DNA from: BACL27 sp964203235
Lineage (GTDB): Bacteria > Actinomycetota > Acidimicrobiia > Acidimicrobiales > Ilumatobacteraceae
DNA: 64,000 nt
NCBI GenBank assembly: GCA_964203235.1
Contig: CAXNLE010000001.1
Coordinates: 620,001-684,000, forward strand
Reading direction: 5' to 3'
A model generated the notes under the pieces. It did not search any database. It was not told the DNA's origin and saw only the letters and a list, made by a program, of their open reading frames with translations. Positions 1-8,539 of this stretch are shown piece by piece. Every line of letters begins with the position of its first letter. Within the stretch, counting starts at the first letter, position 1. A program made the translations under genes and the position numbers.

Positions 1-1
1 G

Positions 2-568
2 CAACCCAGCGCAGTGCTTTGCGATATTGATGCTCTGAAGACTTTGCCAGATCGTGAAACACGATGTGGGCTCGGCGAGGTAGCAAAATATCATTTCTTA
101 ACTGGTGACGATCTGCTTGCGCTTGAGCTATCGGCTCGAATCGCGCGATGTGTTGAAATCAAAGCCGACATCGTGGCCGCCGATGAGCGAGAGCAAGGTG
201 GGCGAGCGGTTCTCAATTATGGTCATACTCTTGCGCATGCATTAGAGCGGTCAAGCGATTTTGAACTAGCGCACGGCGAGGCGGTGGCAATTGGAATGAT
301 TTTTGCAGCACATCTCGCACATAGTTTGGGGCGTATCGATGATGCGCGACTGGCTCACCACTACAAAGTGATTCGAGATTCTTATGGTCTTGGGGTCGCG
401 ATACCCGGCACAGTTGACCGGGCAGTATTGATTGATTTAATGCGTCACGACAAGAAGGCAATCAATGGCTTGACTTTCGTGCTTGACGGCACAAATAGTG
501 TTGAAATCGTTAGTGATATAGAAGAAAAATATCTGCACCAAGCCTTTGATGCGATGCAACTACCCTAA
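2..568 (+). CDS. aroB: 3-dehydroquinate synthase, C-terminal part (5' end outside window)
   Basis: This is the C-terminal half of the shikimate-pathway enzyme that converts DAHP to 3-dehydroquinate in the cytosol, using NAD+ and a divalent metal. The reading frame is open from base 2, so the gene begins upstream of the window. Family signatures visible are LPDRETRCGLGEVAKY near the start, NYGHTLAHALE in the middle, and AHGEAVAIGM, the last two carrying metal-ligand histidines. The end of the protein matches the usual AroB C-terminus in length. aroQ follows after 5 bases, so the two consecutive shikimate steps are probably co-transcribed. I see nothing unusual in the coding part. Confidence 0.95.
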   Translation, partial: QPSAVLCDIDALKTLPDRETRCGLGEVAKYHFLTGDDLLALELSARIARCVEIKADIVAADEREQGGRAVLNYGHTLAHALERSSDFELAHGEAVAIGMIFAAHLAHSLGRIDDARLAHHYKVIRDSYGLGVAIPGTVDRAVLIDLMRHDKKAINGLTFVLDGTNSVEIVSDIEEKYLHQAFDAMQLP

Positions 569-573
569 TCATC

Positions 574-1041
574 ATGGCTAAATCATCTCTGCCGATTGTT
601 TTAATTCTTAGTGGTCCAAATTTAAATTTGCTCGGACAACGTCAGCCAGAAATTTATGGCACCGCAACTCTTGACGATCATATGAATCGTGCTAAGCAGA
701 CTGCCGCAGAACTTGGTTTTGATGTTGAGACATTGGTTGCTCAGAGTGCTGGAGAGTTGGTAACTGCAATTCACAATGCAAGGTCACGTTGTGCGGCGAT
801 CATTATTAACCCCGGGGCTCTAACGCACTTCGCGTGGAGCCTCAGCGACGCGCTCGCAACATTCGCCGGTCCAGTTATTGAAGTACATCTTTCAAATCCC
901 GCAACCCGCGAATCGTGGCGTCACGAAAGCGTGATCGCACCTGTTGCGTCTGGGTCAATCGCTGGGTTTGGTGCGCACGGTTACACACTGGCGATCAATG
1001 CAGTTGCGACTTTGCTTGCGGATAAAAAGTTAGCCAAGTAA
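574..1041 (+). CDS. aroQ: type II 3-dehydroquinate dehydratase
   Basis: This enzyme catalyses the third shikimate step, dehydrating 3-dehydroquinate to 3-dehydroshikimate; type II enzymes are small proteins that form dodecamers. The 155-residue product has the type II signatures: GPNLNLLG at 14-21, the catalytic Tyr in EIYG (Tyr28), INPGALTH around 78-85, EVHLSNP with its active-site His near 108, and RESWRHES with the substrate-binding Arg. The length is normal. It lies 5 bp after aroB and its TAA stop overlaps the ATG of the next gene by one base, so it is the middle gene of a tightly packed operon. Confidence 0.96.
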   Translation: MAKSSLPIVLILSGPNLNLLGQRQPEIYGTATLDDHMNRAKQTAAELGFDVETLVAQSAGELVTAIHNARSRCAAIIINPGALTHFAWSLSDALATFAGPVIEVHLSNPATRESWRHESVIAPVASGSIAGFGAHGYTLAINAVATLLADKKLAK

Positions 1042-2171
1042 TGACTAGCAAAATGTTGCCACTGAGCGTTGCGGGTCGTGATGTTCTTGTTCGCCAACGA
1101 CTTGAGCAGACGACAAATAATAACGTCACGTCGCTCTTAGTCACAGACCTAAATAACATTCGGTGGCTTACTGGCTTCACAGGTTCAGCCGGCACATTGT
1201 TCGTACGCGCCGATGATATGGTGCTGATTGTTGACGGTCGTTACGGTGTTCAATCGCGAGAGCAAATCAAGAATTCGGGTGCTCAATGTTCTGTTATTGA
1301 GGGTCGAAGCGCATCAGAATTGCGCGAAGGTGTATTACGCACAACAAAAGATTTGAAAACAGTTGGTTTTGATCCAGCGGAGATGACGGTGACGGCTCAC
1401 GAGACCATGTCTGCCCAAATTGATTCAGAGTTAATCAAAGTTTCTGCTGTGGTGCCACATTTGCGCAGGCGTAAATCTGAGCCTGAGATTCAAAGAATGG
1501 AGATGGCTGCGAGTGCTACTGATGCAGCACTTAGCGAAGTCGAACCAATGCTCGTGTTGGGCCTAACAGAGCGAGATATTCGCGATGAACTTGATTATCG
1601 AATGCGAAAACATGGGGCCGAATTTACGAGTTATGACACGATTGTCGCCAGTGGCCCGAATGCAGCGCGACCACATCATCGTCCAGTCGGTCGAAAAATT
1701 ATTGAAGGCGACAGTGTCGTCATTGATGTCGGTGGGTTAGTCGATGGTTATCACTCGGATATGACACGAACATATTTGATCGGCGAAGTCGACCCTGTAC
1801 TCAGTGAGATGCACGAAGTCGTAAGCGCCTCACAGCTACTTGGTCTAAGTCATGTGCGCGCTGGCGTATTGGCGCAAGATGTTGATCGCCAGTGTCGAGA
1901 TTTCATAGCGCAAGCCGGATTTGGTTCAGAATTTAGTCACAGCACTGGGCACGGTGTCGGGCTGCAGATTCATGAAATGCCCTGGGTGCGTAATGGCTTT
2001 GCCGAACCCCTTGAAGTGGGTGAGGTGGTAACTGTTGAGCCTGGCGTCTATCGTGAAGGGCTCGGTGGTGTGCGAATTGAAGACCTTGTGGTCGTCACGC
2101 AAAGCGGCTGTCGAATACTCACCCACACTAAAAAGGATCGCAAGTGCCTGCAATTTCAACTAACGACTTAA
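1041..2171 (+). CDS. pepP: M24-family Xaa-Pro aminopeptidase
   Basis: This is a cytosolic metallo-aminopeptidase of the creatinase/prolidase fold that removes N-terminal residues preceding proline. The N-terminal creatinase domain (about 1-140, with NIRWLTGFTGSAG) is followed by the M24 catalytic domain. The dinuclear metal ligands are recognisable as Asp229, Asp240, His304, Glu333 and Glu347, within VVIDVGGLVDGYHSDMT, HSTGHGVGL, EPGVY and GGVRIED. The gene sits between aroQ and efp, an order common in bacteria. Its 3' end overlaps the efp start by 28 bases, so the efp ribosome binding site lies inside pepP. Symbol choice between pepP and pepQ is by length and context. Confidence 0.88.
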   Translation: MTSKMLPLSVAGRDVLVRQRLEQTTNNNVTSLLVTDLNNIRWLTGFTGSAGTLFVRADDMVLIVDGRYGVQSREQIKNSGAQCSVIEGRSASELREGVLRTTKDLKTVGFDPAEMTVTAHETMSAQIDSELIKVSAVVPHLRRRKSEPEIQRMEMAASATDAALSEVEPMLVLGLTERDIRDELDYRMRKHGAEFTSYDTIVASGPNAARPHHRPVGRKIIEGDSVVIDVGGLVDGYHSDMTRTYLIGEVDPVLSEMHEVVSASQLLGLSHVRAGVLAQDVDRQCRDFIAQAGFGSEFSHSTGHGVGLQIHEMPWVRNGFAEPLEVGEVVTVEPGVYREGLGGVRIEDLVVVTQSGCRILTHTKKDRKCLQFQLTT

Positions 2172-2707
2172 AGAACGGCATCACTCTTCAGATTGACAAC
2201 AATCTTTTTACAGTGATCGATTTTCAACACGTGAAACCAGGCAAGGGTGGCGCTTTCGTGCGTACCAAACTTCGCAACTTGCGATCTGGAAACGTTTTAG
2301 AAAAAACATTCAACGCCGGTATCCGAGTTGAGCAAGCGATACTCGACAAAAATGACATGCAGTTTTTGTACAAAGACGGTGACGACTTCGTATTTATGGA
2401 TACCGCGACTTTTGACCAGATGAATGTCAGCCCAACTGCTTTAGGTGATGTCGCTGACTATTTGATTGAAAACGGCATCGCGATTATTGCGACACATGAT
2501 GGCGAGATCGTCAGCGTTGAAATCGCAGTAACCGTTGAGCTCGAAATTGCCAATACCGAACCCGGCCTACAAGGCGACAGAGTTTCTGGCGGTCGCAAGT
2601 CGGCTACTTTGCAGACTGGCAAAGTAATTCAGGTGCCATTATTTGTAAATATTGGAGACCGAGTCAAAGTCGACACACGATCAGGCGAATATATAACGAG
2701 AGTTTGA
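2144..2707 (+). CDS. efp: elongation factor P
   Basis: EF-P binds ribosomes stalled on consecutive prolines and speeds peptide bond formation. The product is 187 aa, the standard length, with three beta-barrel domains: a KOW-like N-terminus with the exposed loop HVKPGKGGAF, whose lysine is the tip residue modified in some phyla, then the central domain, then the C-terminal S1-like domain with GDRVKVDTRSGEYITR. The GTG start at 2144 is preceded by AAAAGGA, a good Shine-Dalgarno sequence lying inside the end of pepP. The stop overlaps nusB in a TGATG junction. Confidence 0.97.
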   Translation: MPAISTNDLKNGITLQIDNNLFTVIDFQHVKPGKGGAFVRTKLRNLRSGNVLEKTFNAGIRVEQAILDKNDMQFLYKDGDDFVFMDTATFDQMNVSPTALGDVADYLIENGIAIIATHDGEIVSVEIAVTVELEIANTEPGLQGDRVSGGRKSATLQTGKVIQVPLFVNIGDRVKVDTRSGEYITRV

Positions 2708-3135
2708 TGGCGTCTACCCGAAATTCAAAACCGGGCGAGGATGTTCGCAGTTCGGCGCGTGAACGAGCCGTACATTTTTTATACGAGGCAGAGTCACGAA
2801 GCCTGCCCGTATCCGTAATTGTTGCAGCGCAAGTACTTGCCGTTGATGATTTGGTTTCTTCCCTCACATCTGGTGTGGCATCCCGCCAAAGTCAACTAGA
2901 TGAGATGATCACTGAGTATTCGCACACTTGGACAATTCATCGCATGCCAGCGATTGATCGCAATGTTCTGCGACTGGCGATCTACGAACTGCTTGATCGA
3001 CCTGAGGTTCCTGTGGCAGTAATTATCAATGAGGCTGTAGAACTTGCGAAACGCTTTTCAACTGAAGAATCTGGCAGATATGTAAACGGTGTATTATCGG
3101 CAATTGCAAAGCAGGTTCGTTCAAAGGGCTGTTAA
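2707..3135 (+). CDS. nusB: transcription antitermination factor NusB
   Basis: NusB pairs with ribosomal protein S10 (NusE) on boxA RNA in rRNA antitermination complexes. The all-helical NusB domain is recognisable from ARERAVHFLYEAESR, then PAIDRNVLRLAIYELL and PVAVIINEAVELAKRFSTEESGRYVNGVL, the family's conserved C-terminal half. I chose the ATG at 2707, which overlaps the efp TGA; a TTG at 2704 is the only nearby alternative and adds one residue. The efp-nusB pairing is a widespread conserved neighbourhood. Length (142 aa) is typical. Confidence 0.95.
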   Translation: MASTRNSKPGEDVRSSARERAVHFLYEAESRSLPVSVIVAAQVLAVDDLVSSLTSGVASRQSQLDEMITEYSHTWTIHRMPAIDRNVLRLAIYELLDRPEVPVAVIINEAVELAKRFSTEESGRYVNGVLSAIAKQVRSKGC

Positions 3136-3142
3136 TACGAAA

Positions 3143-4588
3143 ATGTTTCTAAAAAACTTAGGTGATCGGATTAAATCAGCCTCCGTCTGGGAGGCCATTA
3201 CGGCATTAATGATCGCTGTAGTTGGTTTCTATTTTGCGGCCTTAAGTGTTGAAATGCATCGAAGCCTGGCCACTTCTGCGTATGACTTCGGCCTTTATGA
3301 CCAAGGGATCTGGTTGTTATCTCGGTTTCAAAACCCATTTGTGACGCTGATGGGTCGTAATTTATTTGGTGACCATACGAGTTTCATCCTGTTATTTTTG
3401 GTGCCGGTTTATTGGATCATCGGTAGCACTTCAACTTTGTTTGTAATTCAAGCGCTGGCAATTGTCGCTGGCGCGGTGCCCATATATTTGTTCACTCGCA
3501 ATCGTTTAGATAGTGAAGCCATGGCCACCGTGTTTGTCGCCGCTTATCTAATTCACCCTGCCACTGTGTGGGTTGCCCTAGAAAATTTTCATCCAGATTC
3601 ATTTTTGGGCGTGTTTATAGCGACTGCGCTTTATGCAGCATTTGAATCTAAATGGCGAATGTACATCATTGCTGTGTTGTTAGCGATGAGTGTTAAAGAA
3701 GATGTCTCTCTGATTCTGATTCCACTAGGTCTTTGGGTTGCTTGGCGAAAGAACTCAAAGATGGGATTGTTTACAGCGATAACTTCATTTTGGTATTCGG
3801 TGGTAGCGGTTTTTGGTATTCAACGTGGGATCAACGGCGTGCCATTTAGAAACGGATGGCGAATTCCGTTTGGTGGTCTTTCGGGCTCAATTAAGACTTT
3901 GCTCACTGATCCGATGGCGATGCTGAGGTACCTTGTCAGCGATTCTCGACCGTATTATGTTTTGCAACTTGTCGCTCCTGTCGCGCTCGGGTTCATCGTG
4001 TTTCCTGAGGTTGCGGCGATCGCCGTGTTAGTTATCTTCACAAATATTTTCAGTAACTTCTGGTATCAGTATCACATTGAGTATCACTACTCGTTCGTGG
4101 TGGTTCCTGTTCTTGTAATCGGCACCGCGTTCGCACTCGGTCGGCTTAGAAAAAATCTGCGCCGCGTAGTTGTGGTTATTTGCGCGATCAGCACTCTGAG
4201 TTGTGCCTATCTTTGGGCGCCTTTGCCTGGAGCGCGAACTCAAGTTGCGTACAACGGGTCAAGCAATCCTGCTGTTATTGCGGCACGTGTGGCGATGAGC
4301 AAAGTTCCAGACGACGCCGTGGTCAGTGCGTATCATCCTTTGACCGCGCATTTAGCGCGACGCAAGCGAATCTATGTTTTCCCGGTTCCGTTCAAGCGAG
4401 CCTTATATGGGATGGATGCATTTGCAACCGGTGACGTTCTGCCGTTTACCAACGACATTGAGTTCGTGGTACTACCCGTATCTATGGACGAGGGTATGCA
4501 AAAAACATGGCGAGAGGTTTCGGCGCAGTTCGCAATTTCGTATGCCAATGAATGGTGGATTGTGTATCAACGCAAAATATCGGGTTAG
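3143..4588 (+). CDS. DUF2079 family polytopic membrane protein
   Basis: A 481-aa protein with about nine to ten hydrophobic segments spread over the first 380 residues and a soluble C-terminal part. The N-terminal loop SAYDFGLYDQGIWLLSRF followed by LFGDHTSFI is characteristic of the DUF2079 family, which resembles GT-C-type membrane glycosyltransferases in layout (acidic residues in the first periplasmic loop). Function is not established. I chose the ATG at 3143, which follows nusB by 7 bases; an upstream extension in the same frame would overlap nusB and adds a charged, non-family stretch. It is probably the last gene of the aro-efp-nusB transcription unit, because a leader and probable promoter for pyrR follow. 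Confidence 0.85.
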   Translation: MFLKNLGDRIKSASVWEAITALMIAVVGFYFAALSVEMHRSLATSAYDFGLYDQGIWLLSRFQNPFVTLMGRNLFGDHTSFILLFLVPVYWIIGSTSTLFVIQALAIVAGAVPIYLFTRNRLDSEAMATVFVAAYLIHPATVWVALENFHPDSFLGVFIATALYAAFESKWRMYIIAVLLAMSVKEDVSLILIPLGLWVAWRKNSKMGLFTAITSFWYSVVAVFGIQRGINGVPFRNGWRIPFGGLSGSIKTLLTDPMAMLRYLVSDSRPYYVLQLVAPVALGFIVFPEVAAIAVLVIFTNIFSNFWYQYHIEYHYSFVVVPVLVIGTAFALGRLRKNLRRVVVVICAISTLSCAYLWAPLPGARTQVAYNGSSNPAVIAARVAMSKVPDDAVVSAYHPLTAHLARRKRIYVFPVPFKRALYGMDAFATGDVLPFTNDIEFVVLPVSMDEGMQKTWREVSAQFAISYANEWWIVYQRKISG

Positions 4589-4638
4589 CGCACGTGCTAT
4601 ATTTGTGTCGTTCTGAATTATTTATTAGCCGTAAATTG

Positions 4639-4652
4639 AGTCCTGTGAGGCT
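4639..4652 (+). promoter_or_regulatory. PyrR-binding RNA element in the pyr operon leader
   Basis: The leader sequence AGTCCTGTGAGGCT matches the known PyrR-binding consensus (ARUCCNGNGAGGYU). It lies 17 bases upstream of the pyrR GTG and is followed by CGAACGGAAGGAT, so the bound hairpin would run directly up to the ribosome binding site (GGAAGGA, 4658-4664). There is no terminator hairpin between this site and pyrR. The arrangement suggests UMP-dependent translational repression by PyrR, as described for mycobacteria, rather than attenuation of the Bacillus type. A possible -10 (TATATT) lies at 4598-4603. Confidence 0.8.
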
Positions 4653-4669
4653 CGAACGGAAGGATATTT

Positions 4670-5221
4670 GTGAGTATCAACGCGAGGCTAAACACGCCGC
4701 ATGAGGTGATGAGTGCGACAGATGTACGTCGTGCAATTGTTCGCATCGCTCACGAAATCATCGAGCGCAACCACGGCATTGACGGCCTGGCGATTGTTGG
4801 CTTGCAACGCGGCGGCACATGGATCGCCGAAGCAATAACTAAACAGATAAACGAAATTGAAAGTTCAGTGACCGTACCAGTGGGGGCGCTCGATGTCAGC
4901 CTGCATCGAGACGACATAGGTATACGGCCCGTCTCGCTTGGCGCGATTACCGATATTCCATTTGATTTAACCGGTGCGACAGTCGTGCTCGTAGACGATG
5001 TGTTATTTACCGGTCGAACAGTTCGCGCAGCAATGGAAGGACTTAATAATTACGGTCGACCACGTGCGGTGCAACTTGCAGTTCTAATTGATCGAGGTCA
5101 TCGTGAACTCCCGATCCGCCCAGATTTTGTAGGCAAGAACCTGCCGACACAAAAAGATGATGATGTATCGGCAACTAGTGACGGCGTGCGAATAACAGCA
5201 ATGAATTCGAGCAACAAGTGA
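4670..5221 (+). CDS. pyrR: bifunctional pyr operon regulator / uracil phosphoribosyltransferase
   Basis: PyrR senses uridine nucleotides and binds pyr leader RNA; it also has some uracil phosphoribosyltransferase activity. The type I PRTase fold is evident: GLQRGGTWIAEAI (pyrophosphate loop) around 44-56, ALDVSLHRDD, the PRPP-binding signature VVLVDDVLFTGRTVRAAM around 106-123, and DRGHRELPIRPDFVGKN. The GTG start at 4670 follows GGAAGGA. The 183-aa length is normal. It heads the pyrimidine operon and overlaps pyrB by GTGA, and the leader in front of it carries its own binding sequence, so it probably represses itself and the downstream genes. Confidence 0.96.
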   Translation: MSINARLNTPHEVMSATDVRRAIVRIAHEIIERNHGIDGLAIVGLQRGGTWIAEAITKQINEIESSVTVPVGALDVSLHRDDIGIRPVSLGAITDIPFDLTGATVVLVDDVLFTGRTVRAAMEGLNNYGRPRAVQLAVLIDRGHRELPIRPDFVGKNLPTQKDDDVSATSDGVRITAMNSSNK

Positions 5222-6153
5222 AACATCTGAGAAGCATCGACGAACTTGGCGCCAAGGGGTTGTTAGAACTACTGCAGTTGACAGTTCATATGGCAGAAAT
5301 TAACCAGAGGCCAGTTCCGAAGGTTCCGGCATTGCGTGGTCGAACCGTTGCAAGTTTATTTTTTGAAGATTCAACTCGAACTCGTCTGAGTTTTGAGACT
5401 GCCGCGAAGAGACTTTCGGCTGACACTTTAACTTTTAATGTTTCGACTTCAAGTGTCAACAAAGGCGAATCGCTGCGCGACACAGTTGCCACGATTACCG
5501 ATATGGGTGCTGATGCATTCGTTGTGCGTCACAAATCGGTGGGTATTCCATGGCAAATTGAACAGTGGACGAAAGCGTCGATCATTAATGCGGGTGATGG
5601 GGCACACCAACATCCAACTCAAGCGTTAGTTGACTGCTACACAATTCGTGAAGCAACTCACACCGCAAGATTTGATGGAATGCAAATAACGATCGTCGGT
5701 GACATTAAACATTCGCGCGTTGCACGAAGCAATATTCAGGCTTTCACAATGTTGGGTGCAAAAGTCACTCTCGTCGCACCGCCAACTTTGCTGCCACCAG
5801 ATGTTTCGCACTGGCCAGTTGAAGTAAATCATCATCTTGATGACGTCATACCAACTAGTGATGTGTTGTATATGTTGCGCTTGCAAAGCGAAAGAATGTC
5901 GCAAGGGCATGTACCAACCCTGCGTGAGTATTCTGAGCAATATAGTCTCACTCAAAAGCGTGTTGCAAGGCTTAGAGATTCGGCGATAGTGATGCATCCA
6001 GGGCCAATGAACCGCGGCGTTGAAATGCAGATTGATCCTTCAGATATAAAAAACTCACTTATTCATCGCCAAGTAGCCAACGGAGTTTCTGTTCGAATGG
6101 CTGTGCTTTTTGATTTGTTGGGCAGTGGCGCGAATCTTGGTGGTCAAGCATGA
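5218..6153 (+). CDS. pyrB: aspartate carbamoyltransferase catalytic subunit
   Basis: Catalyses the committed pyrimidine step, carbamoyl phosphate plus L-aspartate to carbamoyl-L-aspartate. The carbamoyl-phosphate site is EDSTRTRLSFETAAKRL (about 45-61), with HPTQALVDCYTI as the second phosphate/carbamoyl motif around 130 and VMHPGPMNRGVEM in the aspartate domain. Length (311 aa) is standard. GTG start overlaps pyrR; the stop overlaps the pyrC ATG by four bases. No pyrI regulatory subunit is present, as usual in Actinobacteria. Confidence 0.97.
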   Translation: MKHLRSIDELGAKGLLELLQLTVHMAEINQRPVPKVPALRGRTVASLFFEDSTRTRLSFETAAKRLSADTLTFNVSTSSVNKGESLRDTVATITDMGADAFVVRHKSVGIPWQIEQWTKASIINAGDGAHQHPTQALVDCYTIREATHTARFDGMQITIVGDIKHSRVARSNIQAFTMLGAKVTLVAPPTLLPPDVSHWPVEVNHHLDDVIPTSDVLYMLRLQSERMSQGHVPTLREYSEQYSLTQKRVARLRDSAIVMHPGPMNRGVEMQIDPSDIKNSLIHRQVANGVSVRMAVLFDLLGSGANLGGQA

Positions 6154-7430
6154 GCAAGTCGGTCGTAATCAAGGGCGGCACAATTCTTAATCAGAATGGT
6201 GAACTGCGTGCCGATGTAAGAATCGAAAATGAAATAGTTGTTGAAGTTGGCGCAAACCTTAAAGGCGATATTGAACTCGATGCCAGTGGGTGCATCGTCA
6301 CGAGCGGTTTTGTAGATTTGCATGCGCATCTGCGAGAGCCGGGCAAAGAAGAAGCAGAGACAATTGAAACGGGCAGCCGCGCCGGAGCACTCGGCGGTTA
6401 CACCGCACTGGTTGCAATGCCGAACACTGATCCTCCACAAGATTCGGTCGCAGTAATTGATTTTGTGCGCGAACAAGGAAAGCGCGCCGGTCTCGTTGAT
6501 GTAATCCCAAGTGGATGTATCACGCTCGGGCGACAAGGCGAAACGCTGGCTCCGATGGCAGAACTTGCACAGGCGGGTGTGAACTTTTTTACTGATGATG
6601 GTTTCGGGGTGCAAGATGCATCGCTGATGCGTCGTGCTCTCGAATATGCCAGAGGTCTTGGCGTAACGCTCGCACAACATTGTGAAGTTGCAGAACTTAC
6701 TAAAGGTGCTGTGATGAGTGAATGTCAGTGTTGCACTGATCTTGGTCTGCCGGGCTGGCCAGCAATCGCTGAAGAATTGATGGTGTTTAGAGATATTGAA
6801 CTTGTAAGAATCACCGGGGCGACGATGCATTTTTTGCACTTGTCTACGGCTCGTAGTGTTGAACTTGTTCGCGCTGCAAAGCGTGATGGTTTACCGATTA
6901 CTGCCGAAGTAACCCCGCATCATTTGTCTCTAACTCAAGAACTTTTGGCGTCGTTTGATTCTGTGTATAAAGTCAATCCACCACTTCGCTCAAGCGAAGA
7001 TATTCGTGCGCTGAAAATCGGTTTATTAGACGGCACGATTGATGCCATTGCTACTGACCACGCGCCTCATCCGCGTCGCGACAAAGAAATGTCGCTTGAC
7101 ATGGCGCCACCCGGAATGCTCGGTCTTGAAACCGCGCTTGGTGTTGTATTGGCGTTTGGAGATCTAGAGATAAAAGACGCAGTGGCGTTATTGAGTTGGA
7201 ACCCAGCACGAATCGCCAAAGTTGATAATGCGCACGGACGACCGATAGCGGCATCTGAGCCCGCAAATATCTGTGTTTTTGACCCAGAATTATCATGGAG
7301 TGTTGATTTGCAAAGACTGGCGAGCAAAAGTATAAATTCGCCCTATGTTGGTCGGACACTTCGTGGCAAAGTTCGCCACACTATTTTTAAGGGCGCACCA
7401 ACAGTGATTGACGGACAAGCACAGAAATGA
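6150..7430 (+). CDS. pyrC: dihydroorotase
   Basis: Zinc amidohydrolase that cyclises carbamoyl-aspartate to dihydroorotate. The protein (426 aa) is of the long class I type. Metal ligands are visible in GFVDLHAHLREPG (about 52-64), in QHCEVAEL and HFLHLST, and in the Asp of ATDHAPHP (about 304). The PyrC-CarA junction is a four-base ATGA overlap, showing tight translational coupling in the operon. No sign of degeneration, so it should be an active enzyme rather than a PyrX-type paralogue. Confidence 0.96.
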   Translation: MSKSVVIKGGTILNQNGELRADVRIENEIVVEVGANLKGDIELDASGCIVTSGFVDLHAHLREPGKEEAETIETGSRAGALGGYTALVAMPNTDPPQDSVAVIDFVREQGKRAGLVDVIPSGCITLGRQGETLAPMAELAQAGVNFFTDDGFGVQDASLMRRALEYARGLGVTLAQHCEVAELTKGAVMSECQCCTDLGLPGWPAIAEELMVFRDIELVRITGATMHFLHLSTARSVELVRAAKRDGLPITAEVTPHHLSLTQELLASFDSVYKVNPPLRSSEDIRALKIGLLDGTIDAIATDHAPHPRRDKEMSLDMAPPGMLGLETALGVVLAFGDLEIKDAVALLSWNPARIAKVDNAHGRPIAASEPANICVFDPELSWSVDLQRLASKSINSPYVGRTLRGKVRHTIFKGAPTVIDGQAQK

Positions 7431-8539
7431 CGCAAATTTCAAAGACGAAGATTAAGCCCGCACTTCTCGTTTTGAATGACGGCTCGGTCTTTGAAGGTGA
7501 AGCAATCGGTGCGGGGTCTTCTGAAATCTCTGAGCCCGTTATCTCGAAGGGTGAAGTTGTGTTTCACACTGGGTTATCGGGTTATCAAGAGATAATTACT
7601 GACCCGTCATATGCGGGGCAGATCATAACTTTTACGACGCCGCATATCGGTAACTACGGCACAACGAATCTTGATAACGAAGCATCAAAAGTTTTCGCGC
7701 GCGGCGTGATAGTTCGCGAACTTGCACGGCGACGCAGCAACTGGCGAAGTGATGACTCGTTAGATTCATTTCTTAAACAGAACAATTTGGCTGGCATTGC
7801 CGGTATTGATACACGACGCTTGACACGATTATTGCGAGACTCTGGTTCAATGCCAGGCGCGTTTGGTACTGCCAGTCAAGAAGAATTGGCAAAGGTGGCG
7901 AAAAGCGAAAAGGGAACTGCCGGAAAAGACTTAGTCGCTCAAGTCACGACGACTAAAAGTTACATTTACGGAAGTGGCAAATTTACGGTCGTAGCTTATG
8001 ACTTCGGTATTAAGACAACGATGTTGAAATGTCTGGCTGAATTCGCAACTGTGCATGTTGTTCCAGCAAGCACGACTGCTGAACAGGTGACGGCGTTGTC
8101 GCCAAACGGAATCTTTTTATCTAATGGTCCTGGTGATCCTGAGATGGTATATGACGCCCCAGCGACGATTCGAGAATTACTTGGCACTGGTGTTCCGCTG
8201 TTTGGTATCTGTCTGGGTCATCAACTATTAGCACTCGCACTAGGCGGCAAAACATACAAGTTGCCGTTCGGTCATCACGGGGCAAATCATCCGGTGAGAA
8301 ATATCGCTACTAAATCAGTTGAGATCACGAGTCAGAATCATAATTTTTGTGTCGATGCTGATTCATTGGCGACAAAGGCTGACGTTACTCATATCAATTT
8401 GAATGACAACACCAACGAGGGTTTGCGTGTTCGCGGTGCCAATGCATTCAGTGTGCAGTATCACCCCGAGGCCGGCCCTGGTCCGCACGATAGTCGGTAT
8501 CTATTTTCGCAATTCGTCGAGATGATGGATCGTAAATAA
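7427..8539 (+). CDS. carA: carbamoyl phosphate synthetase small (glutaminase) chain
   Basis: Releases ammonia from glutamine and channels it to CarB. The N-terminal CPSase-small domain (GEVVFHTGLSGYQEIITDPSYAGQ) is followed by a class I glutamine amidotransferase domain with the nucleophile elbow FGICLGHQLLALALGG (Cys near 261) and the catalytic His/Glu in QYHPEAGPGPHD. Length 370 aa is normal. It starts inside the end of pyrC and its TAA overlaps the carB ATG by one base, so both subunits are produced from adjacent coupled cistrons. Confidence 0.97.
   Translation: MTQISKTKIKPALLVLNDGSVFEGEAIGAGSSEISEPVISKGEVVFHTGLSGYQEIITDPSYAGQIITFTTPHIGNYGTTNLDNEASKVFARGVIVRELARRRSNWRSDDSLDSFLKQNNLAGIAGIDTRRLTRLLRDSGSMPGAFGTASQEELAKVAKSEKGTAGKDLVAQVTTTKSYIYGSGKFTVVAYDFGIKTTMLKCLAEFATVHVVPASTTAEQVTALSPNGIFLSNGPGDPEMVYDAPATIRELLGTGVPLFGICLGHQLLALALGGKTYKLPFGHHGANHPVRNIATKSVEITSQNHNFCVDADSLATKADVTHINLNDNTNEGLRVRGANAFSVQYHPEAGPGPHDSRYLFSQFVEMMDRK

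Noticed and set aside
6144..6839. 231-aa minus-strand frame opposite pyrC
   Set aside because: Cys/Phe/His-rich shadow with no motif; pyrC is unambiguous on the other strand.
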